Origin: Heligmosomoides polygyrus polygyrus | Lineage: Eukaryota > Nematoda > Chromadorea > Rhabditida > Heligmosomidae | NCBI GenBank assembly: GCA_947396885.1 | Contig: OX377206.1 | Location: 6,710,658 to 6,774,657 of the forward strand | DNA: 64,000 bases | Direction of reading: 5' to 3' | Part shown: piece by piece, positions 42,726 to 54,291 of the stretch | Position numbering within the stretch: the stretch's first letter is position 1 | Layout: every line of letters starts with the position of its first letter | Notes under the pieces: model-generated | What the model was told of the DNA's origin: nothing | Databases searched by the model: none | The model's input: only the letters and a program-made list of their open reading frames with translations | Program-made: the position numbers and the translations under genes

Positions 42726-44302
42726 CAAGGGAGGCCCATGAACTTACCCCAAAGATTCTCAACGTGACCTATATGGCCTTGTAGAGCATCGGACGAGGAT
42801 CATAGAACTGTGCTTCGTTTTTGCTACGGGCCACTGGGTGGTCCGAAAATGGCAAAAAATGGTACCTCTTCAGGGCGGGCTGATAAGGCAAAAGTGACAC
42901 CTGGAATGGCCCTGTCGTGCTCTGAACTTAACCCACAAATGGTTTGTAGCTGAAACTAAAGTTTGATTATAGTAATCTCCTACGTTTCCTAGACGAAGCT
43001 GCAGTGTACATTCAAGTGATTCATTCGCCGCCTGCGGCAGCGAGTGGATGGCCGAGTGGATGGCGAGGCGGACTTGCGGAAGGGTGTCGGGGGTTCGATT
43101 CCAGGGGTGGGGTTTCTGCGTCCCTAGGAGGACTGTTAGCGTTTTTGCAATTTAATTTACATATTGGCTCCCATAGGGTACATTCTCCGCGTCCTAACCG
43201 CGCTTTCAATCTGTTGTCAGATGTGCAAGAAGCTGGTTTTGTTGCGTGGAGCGATATCGCACATCCATTTAACGATGTTTGTCTCGCCGAGGAAGGTTCA
43301 CTTTGATGCTGTCCCCATATGACCTCTTTGGTATGTTTTCAATTATTTTAGAAGTGTTTCCCAATGTCACCTAATTCATGGACAAGATCGACAGACATTG
43401 ATTTGACCCATCATCAAGGCAAGCTCACTGCTCTTCGGATTTCTGCTTTTAGACTGCTTTTTATTCTTCTCGCAACTTTCACTATTTCAGCTAGCTGTTC
43501 CCAACTACTGCATATTTTATCCAACTCATGTGATTGGTCGCCTTGCGGTGTGTTTCTTCCTCACTACTCTCTTATACACTTACGGGAGACGGGTCGGGGG
43601 CATTGCAGATAGCACTTGCACTCACTCCCTCTACTCTAAAGGTCGAGAAACGTTTCCGTCCAAAATTTATCCTTAGGGTTATTTGGGATGCAGAGCACCA
43701 ATTTGGCAACCATTTTCGGTGAAACGATAGACTACAGAAGGTTACGATGGATATGTGCAAGTTAAAGGAGATACCGCAACATAACCGGCACTGCTGCCTT
43801 TCACGACTCCAAATTCGAGGGGAGGTGAAAAGAATTTTTTTTCGCTCAAACATTGCTCAGGGGTTACTTGGGGTGCTGATCAGGGCATCACCATGACATC
43901 TATTATTATAATTTCGGTCGATTACGGTACGTTACGGTAGGTATGGGTTACTAAAGCTGCGTACGTTAATGGGATCGCTTCCTTCTCCAGTGTTGTCAGA
44001 CTTATTTTCCAACCTTCGACTTCAACCTTTGATGGAATGTAGTACAAGCAAAGTGATAATTTAATTTAGAAAAAGAGTGAGAGATTCGTGGTGGAGCAGC
44101 TTAAATAGTTCGCAATAGGGAGATTCCAGGTGTTACTTATGCCTTATCAACCCGCTCTGAAGTGATAACATTTTTGCCATTTCCGGACCACCCAGCGGCC
44201 CATAGAAAAACGAAGCACAGTTCTGTGATCCTCGTCCGATGCCCTAGAAGACCATATAGGTCTCGTTGAGAATCTTTGGGAGAAGTTCATGGGCTTCCCT
44301 TG
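42726..44302. mobile_element. Long-TIR transposon, 180-bp inverted arms
   Basis: Arms 42,726-42,907 and 44,123-44,302 are inverted copies (CAAGGGAGGCCCATGAACTT versus CAAGGGAAGCCCATGAACTT at the outer edges; CACCTGGAAT inside), roughly 80-85% identical by eye. The 1.2-kb centre has no transposase. It holds a tRNA-like promoter at 43,041. No clear target duplication. Confidence 0.65.
43041..43115 (+). other. tRNA-Ser/Leu-like sequence (A and B boxes), degenerate
   Basis: TGGCCGAGTGGATGGCG matches the class II tRNA A-box region and GGGTTCGATTCCA matches the B box. The T stem (GGGGG against CCAGG) does not pair, so it is not a working tRNA. More likely a SINE head or tRNA relic inside the long-TIR element. 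Confidence 0.5.
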
Positions 44303-44435
44303 TAAGGGTGATCATTTAATGGTTAACGAGTCAGTGGCATTTTCCGTTAAAATTTCAACGATTTAGAAATGTCGGGATTCAGAAGACGTGCAGAAACGTC
44401 GCTTGTCCGTTGTGCGCTTGAGCCGTTCGTCTTTC

Positions 44436-44545
44436 TAGGTCGGTGAATAGTCCGGATTTGTCTGAGAAGGATATAACGCTCATTGTCCATCGGCTTTCAC
44501 TCGCCGAATACACATTTAAAAGGCCTTCATTGCATCTCGTTAAAG
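44436..44545 (+). repeat. Diverged SINE body fragment
   Basis: GTCGGTGAATAG, TTTGTCTGAGAAGGATA and CCATCGGCT correspond in order to 49,788-49,850 of the SINE at 49,699. Confidence 0.5.
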
Positions 44546-46371
44546 TAGAAATTGTATCGCATCGCACACTACAACATATCGATCGACCTTGTCAATGTCC
44601 GCTGATGCCTGAAGGTTTGATATGGAAATCCTACGGAATATGACGGCAGCCACAAGTAATCGATAGGATCAATGATGTTTGCTGAGCTTCAACGAGATGA
44701 GGTTGAATAGTAGCTCCAGAAATTTCAATTTTTTTGCACAGATTTGATCGCCTAATATCGGAATAGCGTTAATATGGTAGACGATGGTTGGTACAACTAC
44801 ACGGTTTCGACTCCACAATCAATATCGATGGACTACTTTCGACTTTTACAACCAAGATCACCCAGTAGACACACCTTCATGTAGGGCGGTTTAGACATAC
44901 ATGGTGCTACATCAGAACCACCGATATCGATTGCGCAGCGCGACGGACCAATGTCGGCAGGCCGTGTGTAGGCTACCTGTGCAGGGTGCTTCTGTACCAT
45001 AACCTACTAAACCCTATGGAGAGGATTTGGAGCGGCGTCAAGCCACTATTTTATGTCATAGTAAGCGTAGATTTTGTTATTCTGCAGGGTCTTGAGTATA
45101 CATTCGAGCCTGCTGTCAACTCTACAATGTAAAAACGAATGCATTCATTTGAACTAATTGAACTGCATAGGAAAATGTAGAAGAAAAACAACAATGCGAC
45201 ATTTAATTTATAATAATTGGCGTTTAATTAGCGTAGAGTCGAAAAAGGGGGATAAAAGCACCAACATTACAGCATTTCCAAACACAACTGAACAATTGAA
45301 CAACTGAACAACTATTACTATTACTATTAACATGAGTTACATGAGCACGAGGCATGAGTTACAAGCTGAACATGACGTCTTCAAGCAATAAACATGGGCA
45401 GCTCAACCTCATTAATGTGAATAGAAATTTTGTAATTTGAGTAAGAAACAGGCTAATCCAGCGCCGACAGCGATACAAGGGGAGAAAAACTCCACTATCC
45501 CGAAAATTGCATCACACCACAACATGCGAGAACATGTCTACGTGTAATTCAACTTCGATGGAGTTGGATAGTGCAATAGGGAAGCAAACTGATGTTGTTC
45601 GAAAAATAATGGCGGAAAAATATTTCGTCAACTGGTTTCAACCGCTATATTTATCTAAAATACCTCTCCCTCGATGGAAATGTAAGCTACTTGGATCTAG
45701 GCAATATCTTCAGCAACATGCTCAAGAAACGATATGAAGGTCAGGTATGAAGATTAGAATATAGTCGGCCAATTTTTAGGTGGCCGCATGCGTGCATAGA
45801 CTCCCTTGGTTATCGGATCCATGCTAGCCAGAGAGGACATTTCTAGAACAGCGAAACCATCAGAAACCGAGTATGCTTATCTGGCTAGGAGAAAAACGCA
45901 AAGAAAGGTACGCTTATTGGCTTGTTGAGTGTGTTGTTTTCATAAAAGTTAAATTTTCATTTCTCGTTCAAACACGGGATCCGAATGATTCATTTTCGCA
46001 TCGGTTGTATCTGACTTCGAGTCACTCGAATTGCGGAGTGATAGAAACTGGTGTTATCTGAGTCTGTCTTACGAATCCTAGTATATCGAAACCATTAACT
46101 TTTTAATTCATTTTTGGTGGCATTGGAAAAAATATGGGGTAGGACTTCGAGAAATCGTGATCGAATTCAATGCATAAGCTACCAAACCGCCGCTGATCGC
46201 CTCTATTCCTCTGTGTCATGATGGAAGCATTTTCTTTCACCTCAAATCCGCCTATGATCCTCTACAGCGCCTTCGCGGCTCAACACGTCCTAGGATGTCT
46301 TAGCGTAAGCTTGGCCCTTGCCCTCTAATTTTCCAGGAGATCAAGGGAAAGAATGCAGGAAAGAGCGGAGC
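44546..46371. other. Unassigned single-copy-looking DNA
   Basis: AT-rich, no repeat partner seen in the window, and only short frames without recognisable domains. If a host gene or its regulatory DNA exists in the window, this is one place to look. Confidence 0.3.
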
Positions 46372-46393
46372 GGTTTAATTACCCATGTTTGAG
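46372..46393 (+). other. SL1 spliced-leader-like 22-mer (21/22)
   Basis: This equals the canonical nematode SL1 leader except at position 15 (T for A). It starts GGTTTAATTACCCA and ends GTTTGAG. It is followed by GGATTACCC rather than the GTAAAC donor of an SL RNA gene, and I see no Sm-site or snRNA stem downstream. It therefore looks like the leader of a reverse-transcribed, trans-spliced mRNA, or a decayed SL gene. Confidence 0.75.
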
Positions 46394-46591
46394 GGATTAC
46401 CCAGTGACGCTTGCTCCCCGAAATCGCAACCGAAAAGGAATCTCTATGGTGCAGCCCAAACGCTCCGTTTACGTGGACAAACTGACGCACTAGAGAACTT
46501 CAGAATGGCCTACATAATATGTCAAAGCTGGACCAGCTCGGCCAGCTTAGATCGTACTAACAGATTTGATTATAAAAAAATTTATCTCTAA
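46385..46591 (+). pseudogene. 68-codon frame fused to the SL1-like leader
   Basis: The substitution in the leader creates an ATG (46,385). The frame runs MFEGLPSDACSPKSQPKRNL, YGAAQTLRLRGQTDALENFR and so on, to a stop after KKIYL. A run of seven A (about 46,575) lies near the end, and AAGAGCG occurs both before the leader (46,361) and just after the stop (46,592). Both are consistent with a retrocopy and a 7-bp target repeat, though weakly. The protein is unrecognised and the frame may be chance. Confidence 0.35.
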
Positions 46592-46939
46592 GAGCGCATT
46601 AATAAGGACAAAATAAAAGTAAAAATCACATTTACAAGACAAAATTAGGTGAATTTTTTAAAAGAGAATTGATTCAACTGCAGCAGAGTTAGTGAATGCG
46701 CCATAAGTTTAGGAATTTCTTGAATGCAGTGCAGTCCAATTTCAGCAATTTCTTGAAGGCACCGTAGTCCAGTGGTAAATTATGCCTCTTGATAAAGGTG
46801 GTAGCCTAGCTGGAATGTACTGTTCAAGCTTAAGTCAGCAGTCGACTTTCATTTTGTTTTAGTTCTTTCCTGTTGTTCGCAGTAGGCATACGCAACTGCC
46901 CGTCGTGAAAGAGAAAATAAACAGGTAGGGAAAGTCAGC

Positions 46940-47870
46940 ATCAGGGGAAGTGTCGTGACGTTCGCCACGCTCCATCACGACTCTTCAAGGGCACATACGC
47001 TGGGAGGCGCCCTGGTCCCGACGCGGAGGGCTTGCGGTCGCGTGCACGCGCCGCGACGCACTTCGGCTTCGCCGTCGCACGGTCGGTCCGCTCTCCGCTC
47101 CGGTACTCCATCGTCAGCGCAGTGTCCACTTCATCAGGACATCGACTCGATCAGCCGCGCAGGAGTAACCGCAGAGGCCGACGAGCCACCGCCCTCGTGA
47201 GCGCAGGCTCAAGGGTAGGAGCGAGGAAGGATCTGCGGCTTGCGCTTGGGGCTGACCCGTAGGTAACGTGGCGGGGCTCAGCCTTAACTCGTAGGCAATT
47301 GTATTCCTATACTGATATGTTTTGTGTGTACTGGGTTGCGATGAAGTATGTTAACTAATGCGCATTGTCATGTAACTCGAGAGTGGGAGAAGGTTTATTC
47401 CGAGCGCAGTGGTAAATACTGCAGGTCGGTTGGTTCAATTGTATCACGCGAGTGATGTGAAGATGGGCGAGAGTCGCCGAGGGGCCAGGGCAGGTGCAGG
47501 CTGCGTAGGAGATCCTAAATAACATCCGCACTGATATGAGGCGTGCTAAGTCGGGGCAACAAGGGCCTCACCCCTAACGTGGCAGGTAATGTAAGAGCTA
47601 GCGCGTATGGGTAAGACCTCGACTCCTGTTGTGCCTCACACGTGGGCTCGGGTTGAGGGCCGCACGAGTTCTACCACCGGTGCAGCGGACTCACCCGGGG
47701 CACGACAGGAAGCGTACCCATATACAATCCTGGTTCAGGGGAGAAGGTGTCTGCCTCATTATCCCTCATTCTTACTCGAGAGGCCATCAACTGCCTCACG
47801 GCGTGAAGGCTTTCGGGTAAACTCTGGGGAAAGGTAGAACGTCACAAGCCGGGAAACAAATGCGTCCGTT
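46940..47870. other. GC-rich island without recognisable protein
   Basis: Much more GC-rich than its surroundings, with CGCCGCGACGCAC-type runs and many overlapping open frames on both strands, none with a domain. It resembles the untranslated leaders of RTE-type elements (compare 40,738-41,276) more than a gene, but no RT follows. Confidence 0.35.
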
Positions 47871-47910
47871 TCGTTTACCCTCTTAAAAGAGGACATCACC
47901 TGCGCACATA

Positions 47911-49067
47911 CAATGCCCTCCCGTTATAACGCCTCCGGATAAGACGCAACTCTCGATATAACGTAGATTTTCTCCGGCCCCGGCCAGCTTACTTTTACGC
48001 CAATACAAATCAACTCCGCTTAAGACGTCTCGGATATAACGTTACTCCCGTTATAGCGCGGTTTTGAGCGGAACTCTGCGTTCAAAATGACTCCCGTTGT
48101 AACGCGACCCGGACTCAGTTGCCGTCCCACACGGAAAATGAAGATGAGTAAGATGCTGACCGTGTCTGCGATCCAACCTGCCCTTCCACTGCCTCTTTCG
48201 TAGTCGCGACCAGCACCTGTGGGCCAATGAATTCGATGCATTTAGACGTTTTTCGTGCGTGCCCGGCCCACAATTGTTCAAAGTTAGCAATATGTCGAGC
48301 ACAGTGGAATGCTCCTGGTGGTAGTTGTTAGAAGCTTCCGAACATTGGGAAATTTCCTCTTTCGGGAACGAGAGAGGATGTGGAAACAAACTCTGATTAT
48401 TCAAAACAATGTGCTACACTTATGCTTCAAGGCTGAAGCTGCTGGTATAGATGCTACATACTGCTACAGTATGTTTTGCTGCGACCAGAACTTCCGCACC
48501 ATGCGGGACTTGTGCCTTCATCCTCTGCTTTTCGGTCAGGATTACAGCTGCAGTGCTGTTTGGTCGCACTCAACATTCCAAAATCATGTGATAGTGGTGA
48601 TAAACCATTTGCAACAAAAATGTCTCGGATGTGGTGCGCGATTTAACAGCGCTGGTAGCGTAGTGTGCTAAAATCTTGCCCGCAGGCTGGGAGTGCTGGT
48701 TATTCCCGCCTGGCGTGACAGTTTTGATCACAATAAAAGATCTTGCAACATTGGGTTGCACAGTTGTGTTGTTAATGACGTCTAATTGCCCTTGGTACTC
48801 TGTTATTCCTCACACACACTTGGCGTACTTATGCATATAACAGAGAGTATCTCTAAAGACAGGGTTTCATTAATAATCTAAAGTTGTTCCTTGCTTTCAC
48901 ACTCTCTTCATGGCCAGATTTTTATCACTGTAGCCATATTTAGTTTAGTTTGGATAAATTCGTGCGTAAAATGGTGCAAAAAATTTCAACTCCGGTTTGA
49001 ACGCGACTCTCGTTATAACGCGGATTTTCTCTGGTCCCTTCAAACGCGTTATAGATGGGACTGAGTG
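47911..49067. mobile_element. pogo/Tc1-like non-autonomous element, 1.16 kb
   Basis: TA flanks both ends (47,909-47,910 and 49,068-49,069). The left end CAATGCCCTCCCGTTATAAC and the right end inverse CACTCAGTCCCATCTATAAC carry the GTTATAACG motif repeated several times in both end regions (CTCTCGTTATAACGCGG and similar). The interior has frames up to 120 codons on both strands but no visible DDE motif. Confidence 0.55.
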
Positions 49068-49125
49068 TACGTAACGTATGTATTAGCCTCGTCTAGCGCC
49101 GGCACTCAATTTCACCGTCGCAGCC

Positions 49126-49260
49126 AATCGCAGTGGTCACTTATTCCAAATGTTCATTATAAATCGGTCTTCTTGGTCGAGGAAACGGCAGTTCCCTATC
49201 GCTGCGACGCGCCTTAACACGACCCGATCCGAATGCTGCAGCATTGGGACGTGAGAATCT
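49126..49260 (+). repeat. Direct repeat with 50,357-50,496
   Basis: About 130 bp starting CGCAGTGGTCACTT share TTCATTATAAATCGGTCTTC and CTGCAGCATTGGGACG. The RTE tail at 49,261 is inserted at its right end. Confidence 0.7.
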
Positions 49261-49430
49261 TCTTTTTCTTCTTCTTCAGCGCTTGTCCCGCTTCTTCGCG
49301 GGGTCCGCTTTTCTGGCGCCATGTCGCCATCTTTCCCGATCCCGTGCTAGATCAGGGTGGACACCAGCTACTTTAAAGTCCTTGTGTAACGTATCAGCCC
49401 AGCGCTGCTTCTGGTGCCCTCTAGGCCGCT
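49261..49430 (-). mobile_element. 170-bp 5'-truncated RTE-like tail with 17-bp target duplication
   Basis: The minus strand reads RPRGHQKQRWADTLHKDFKV, AGVHPDLARDRERWRHGARK, ADPAKKRDKR and stop, then an AAGAAGAAG-rich 3' tail. This is the C-terminus typical of the RTE-like family at 1-2693. Flanking direct repeats 49,244-49,260 and 49,431-49,447 (TTGGGACGTGRGAATCT, one mismatch) show a target-primed insertion. Confidence 0.85.
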
Positions 49431-49698
49431 TTGGGACGTGGGAATCTAAGGTCCGAAAATCCCTCCGATTCAAAACCATCAAGCAAATAAACTGCATCAC
49501 GACCCTTTCTAGATAAACGAGACGCAGATGAAAGCATGGTCGTCGACAGAGCCAACATTAATTCCGTTCCTCTTCTTCGTGGCACTCGCTCTCTGATGTC
49601 AGCGCCTCTCCACTGCTAGTGACTGCTGGAGGCGGCCTTGCCCGTCTTTCTGCTGCGCGCTCGTCGAAATTGTTGAGCATATCCACCACCCTGAGGGT

Positions 49699-49979
49699 GC
49701 GTGTAGTCGGAGGCGCCGACTGTCGCGTGCACCCGATACCAGGTTCCTGGTTCGGATTTCCCGTCCAGGCCTTCCTTCCCTCCGGGGTCGGCGAATTGGT
49801 ACCAGACTTGTCTGGGAAGGATAGAGCGCTGACTTATCCATCGGCTGGCCACCGCAATTCATTGTATGGCCAAATACACATTCAAATCGCCTCTACGATA
49901 TCCCGTAGAAGTAGAATGCGTGGCGCATCCCAAAAGGGATTGAATAACGCCGTTCTTTATCCTTTATTCTTTATCCACC
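49699..49979 (+). repeat. SINE, about 280 bp
   Basis: The head GTGTAGTCGGAGGCG is followed by CCTGGTTCGGATTTCCC (B-box-like). The body has GGCCACCGCAATTCATTG, and the tail is TTCTTTATCC repeated. Partner of 36,974-37,247. Confidence 0.65.
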
Positions 49980-50195
49980 ACCCTCACGAAGTCATCCAAC
50001 AAGCGGGCCACAATCGACTGCAACACATTGATCCTTTCCTGTCGTTCCATCAGGTAATCGCGAGCGATCCTTGAGATCAAGGATACCTCCACATTGTCAC
50101 AATTCTTTGGACAAACGTCTCGAGACAGGTACTCACAATCCTTTCCAAGCGTCGACGTTGTAGAATCGATCTCCTTGCGCGCATGTAACGCTTTG

Positions 50196-50320
50196 GGCCT
50201 TTGGTGTTCTCCCGCGGCGCGTTAGCGACGGGTCGCGGCGACAGTGTTGGGTGAGCAGCTACGCACTCCGTAGTTACCCGCGCAACCCTGTCGCCGCGAC
50301 GCGGGAGTATACCAAAGGCC
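50196..50320. mobile_element. 125-bp palindromic GGCC MITE
   Basis: The left end GGCCTTTGGTGTTCTCCCGC and the right inverse GGCCTTTGGTATACTCCCGC pair along most of the length around a TACGCACTCCGTAGT centre. Confidence 0.8.
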
Positions 50321-50427
50321 TTAGCCTCGTTCACCGCCACCACTTCATCGCCGTAGCCTATCGCAGTGGTCACTTGTTCCAAATGTTCATTATAAATCGG
50401 TCTTCTGTTAGAGGAGACGACAGTTCC

Positions 50428-51549
50428 TTATCGCTGCGACTGCGCCTTAAGACGAGCATCGGTCGGAATACTGCAGCATTGGGACGAGAGAATCCAAAAT
50501 ACGAGAACCACCGCTCTGATGTTGCCATTTCCAAACAGACTCCAAAACCGATCCTTCTCCAGTGCTCCTTTCAGTCCGAAGTTTTTCACTGTACACTTGA
50601 CGAGAGAGCACGCATTTTCAGTCCCTTGCGGATGAACGCCAGAAGAGGAATCGTCGAGGCCTCCATGATGGTCCAGTGTTGTGCACGTATCCAATAAGTT
50701 AAAAAGGATGAATAATGTTGATGAAAAATAAAGGACACGAAACTAATATGCTCGGTTCGTCCCTATATCCTCAGACGAACACACTAAGAAGAAGCGACGA
50801 ACCTTCCCGGGACTCCTCAGACTCCTTATCCAACGGTACCAATCGTAGTGCCGGGCAATATGTGCTTCGTCAGGATGCTGTTCAGGGTGACTGGATAGCT
50901 CTTTGTGGTAATCTCCGCAAAAATCTCCTTGGAATCGTCGATAATGTCTCCAACGATCCAACAATCACGGAGAGCGGCATTTCCGTTCAGCAATGTACAT
51001 TGTCTCCAGCTGGAGGATCGTGTTCGGTCCTCCAATCTTGCGCGACGGTTCGCTCTCAAAGAGCGACTCCACTATCACGTCTCAGAACCACTGATCCCAC
51101 TGCGTCATCGTGTTCTTGTTCATATCGCATTGTTTCGACCTGTCTCCTAATCCTTCAACGTCGTCGACAAACAGTACTGAGATCAGAAACAGCTTCTTCC
51201 GGAATCCGGTCAACTATTCGAAAAAAGTGCACTTTGAATAGTTGAATTTCCTCGGAACTCTAGCCCGTCGACACTGATTTCGAGTGCACTCGAATCGCCG
51301 TCGAACAGCTTGGCCGTCGTTGCCACATCGACAAGACAGCGAGCATGGGAAGCGACAACTGGGACATTTCCGTATTCTCCAGAGGAGTCAGTCCGCGAGG
51401 AAAGCGTCGAATACCTCGAATACCTCGACGGAGATTCACTCAAACTCGTCCCTGTTGCGACAGATCTTCAAGCAAAAGTTAACAACAGTACTCTCAGAGA
51501 AAGCGGAGCAAAGAATATCAATCAACCCAATCGCATGACTATATACTGA
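50428..51549. other. Region with many open frames on both strands, no family recognised
   Basis: It includes a plus frame 50,715-51,245 (176 codons), a plus frame to 51,549 (VREESVEYLEYLDGDSLKLV) and minus frames 50,428-50,694 and 51,210-51,443. Balanced base composition explains part of the openness. No domain, start context or splice pattern let me choose a strand. It could hold a fragment of a host gene. Confidence 0.25.
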
Positions 51550-51550
51550 A

Positions 51551-51647
51551 AAGGTACATTCACTTCTGCTTTAGAAAGGAGGATAAGTGGAGTCTACAAT
51601 ATATACTCCAGATATCCTCATTTTCAAAGCAGGAGTGAAAGTACCTT
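51551..51647. other. 97-bp imperfect hairpin
   Basis: AAGGTACATTCACTTCTGCT and the inverse AAGGTACTTTCACTCCTGCT open arms that pair for about 43 bases with scattered mismatches around an ATATAT centre. The arrangement fits a tiny palindromic MITE or an miRNA-precursor-like foldback. Confidence 0.55.
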
Positions 51648-53204
51648 AATCTACATACGCGACTCTTGTCGTTCGTTCTCGTACGCATTCCTTCGTCCTC
51701 GCCGTCTGCCTTTTATCCAAACGCAAAATAAACCGTTACATCTGAGAATATGGTAAAGGTAGCTTATGATCCCAGTGGCTAACGGCTCTCAGTAGAGCTA
51801 AGGCAGTGAAAATTAAGCCGGGAATAATAGAAGAACACATCCAGTTACTGCTTTTCCTCACTTCGCAGGCGAAATTCCGCGCGAATCATGTCCCCGACCT
51901 CACGGGGCTAGGAAGTACGATACCTCCTCAGCGATGTACATCGCAGGATTCTGCCTTTTAAATTATTCCCCAGCGGGAGGTCCTAAACGAAGGTGTGTGT
52001 AAGAGTCCTGGAGCCGGCAGAGGCGGTTCAGCTAACAGTCCGAATTCTCCACTTTCAAGAGCGAATGTCTGCGAGGCACCACCCTTACGAAAATCTACAT
52101 GTTTGCACTTGCAGTGGAGGGAGGAGAATGCAGCTATCTTTGATACAGGTGCTGTAGATGTATAACGGGTCCGGGCTGACGGTTACTCGAAATCGACTAC
52201 GCGACGTAGTAGCGGCCGTCCGCGGCAGGGCTGTGGCGGCGGTCAAAAAAGAATACGACGTGCTGGCTGTATATGTGTAAGTCCTGTGCATAGCGCTGAA
52301 AGAGTGCCCTTTGCGTTGTCACGGTTTGATCCGGGAAGGGAACGCGCTTGTAGTGTTCATCTTTATGTCAATACTGAAACGACCTGGTAAAACCTTGTTC
52401 TGATGGTTAGATACCTGTCGCCTTTGACGGAGTGACGTTCTACCCCCGCCCTTTATACAGGGGCGTGGCAAATGTCTGCGTCTCCACTATCTCGTAAGGC
52501 AGCCGCTGGACTCTCGAGCAAGCCCAGGGGGTTGGGGGTGGGCGTGCCTGGAGGACGAGGGGGTAGAACGCTCCACCCCTGTCGCCTTTGGGTACCGTCA
52601 AATTCGAAGAACGCTAAGCATGGGAATTCCAAGTAGCTGTTTCGAGTTTGCAACTTCACAAAAATCCTATTCTGAGCCGAACATAGTTGGATTGCGTGGA
52701 CGAAAATGATTGTCTGCTCACTGTCAAGAAAGCACTATTCTCAAACTTGAACTAGAGGGTTGTCCTGAACTTGAGAGAGTCAGATTTGCCCGAACAACTA
52801 TAGTAGGGTAATACCCACCTAATGATGTTTTCCCTTTTCTGGTTATCATTTTTATGGACACATTCTTTTCCTGCTAAACTCGGTCCTAATGTGCTGGTAG
52901 AGCTGCATTCAACAAGAACAAATTGACAGAGGAACAGCAGTCTCTCAATCAAGTCCGACAAACGTCGAATGAAGTGACCACTTCACTTGCAGCATTCTCG
53001 TCCCCTATGGCAGCGAATGGCCCGCGACGTCGCGCAAAGCGGCATAAACGCGCGCCTCGCGGCGGCGGGACTGGTTAAACGTGCCCCCCCCCCCCCTCCC
53101 CTCCATGGATAACTTCCCAGAGTTATATGTACGCGCACGGACCCGTATCCTTACAAAAACCTTATCCTGTTCTACACTTGGATTTGGTGTTCCTTAAAAA
53201 TATA
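51648..53204. other. Unassigned, partly GC-rich DNA
   Basis: The GC-rich core at 51,860-52,600 has no protein match I can see and resembles the island at 46.9 kb in texture. A C homopolymer is at about 53,085-53,097. Confidence 0.3.
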
Positions 53205-53383
53205 GGTACTAAGCGGGCTGGTGTCCGCTCCATTATGACACCATGGTCATGGAACGCTCAAACAAATACAGCTTCTGTGCCACAGAACTAGGAAAGGGGA
53301 GGAACTCCGGGGTGTGGCTGATCTAACTTACCCGTTTTAAGGTACCTTGCTGGTGTATAGTGAGCATCAGCCCGCTTAGTACC
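53205..53383. mobile_element. 179-bp MITE with 18-bp inverted ends
   Basis: GGTACTAAGCGGGCTGGTG and the inverse GGTACTAAGCGGGCTGATG bound a 179-bp insert. AT-rich ATATA runs lie on both sides. Confidence 0.75.
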
Positions 53384-54291
53384 CAAATATATATCCCATT
53401 GATATCACGCTGAACGTTATATGAAGTCTTGATCATATTCATCCGATCCCTTCTAGAATAAACTGCTTAAATGACTTTGGGCCTGGACGTTAGACAGCCT
53501 AGACACTATCTTCTGATCTCATGAACGACTCCGAATTTTATGGAAGTGAAGCAGTGAAGGTATATGTGCAAAATCCGCCATTACTAATTGACCAACAACA
53601 GCTTGTGGATGTCCCAATTGGTACAAATTCCTTCTCATGTCTCGCGATCAGAGAATTTAGGAGAACAGTTGGCGATTAAGAAATTCTGGTTTAGCTCAAA
53701 TGAAATCTCTCAAGTTGTTCAAGAATACAGTAAAGTCCAGGATCACCAAGGAAGAGGTCCTTGTTGACGTCGATATCATGCTCATTATCCGAATCAAGAA
53801 AATATAAAGGAATCACTTTCGATAGCAGCACTACACGAGCTCTAAAGTCATGATGGTTTGGAACGCGAATTATCTGAAAGAATAGAACAAAGTTCGTCGC
53901 CTGTTCTATCGTAAAAGAGGCGCAGCTGTAGTCGCTTTTTCCGTCGTTTTGCAGTAGAACCATTGTAGTCGAGGTGGAGAAGATCTCCTTCCATGGAAAG
54001 AAGCAACAGTTACCATCTCCCGTAGTAGTCGTTCGAGCTGCAAACGCTAATAATCATGATGTGGTTCACGTTGTTATGTCCTGAGTGTGTCCTGAAACTC
54101 AACACAATAAATCACGAGGAAACAATTCTACTACCGCGACTACGATGCTGCGGAAAGCAAACCACACCTGTTAACTGGACTCGCTATTCGTTTTCGGAAG
54201 ACATCATTCGACCAGACATAATGGCAGTGCAATGCTGAAAGTTTTTTCTCAGATGACGTCATTTGAGTGCCACAAATAGGGTTTTATCATA
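53384..54291. other. Unassigned AT-rich DNA
   Basis: A minus frame of 90 codons (53,691-53,963) is not recognised. The stretch near 54,240-54,290 (AGTTTTTTCTCAGATGACGTC) resembles 33,245-33,290 inverted. Confidence 0.3.

Noticed and set aside
43041..43115. Functional tRNA gene
   Set aside because: A and B boxes fit but the T stem does not pair and no anticodon arm can be drawn.
46394..46413. SL2-type leader directly after SL1
   Set aside because: Several bases agree but gaps are needed; too weak to claim a double leader.
48309..48671. 120-codon frame as pogo transposase
   Set aside because: No DDE or helix-turn-helix motif visible; Cys-rich translation of non-coding element interior is likelier.
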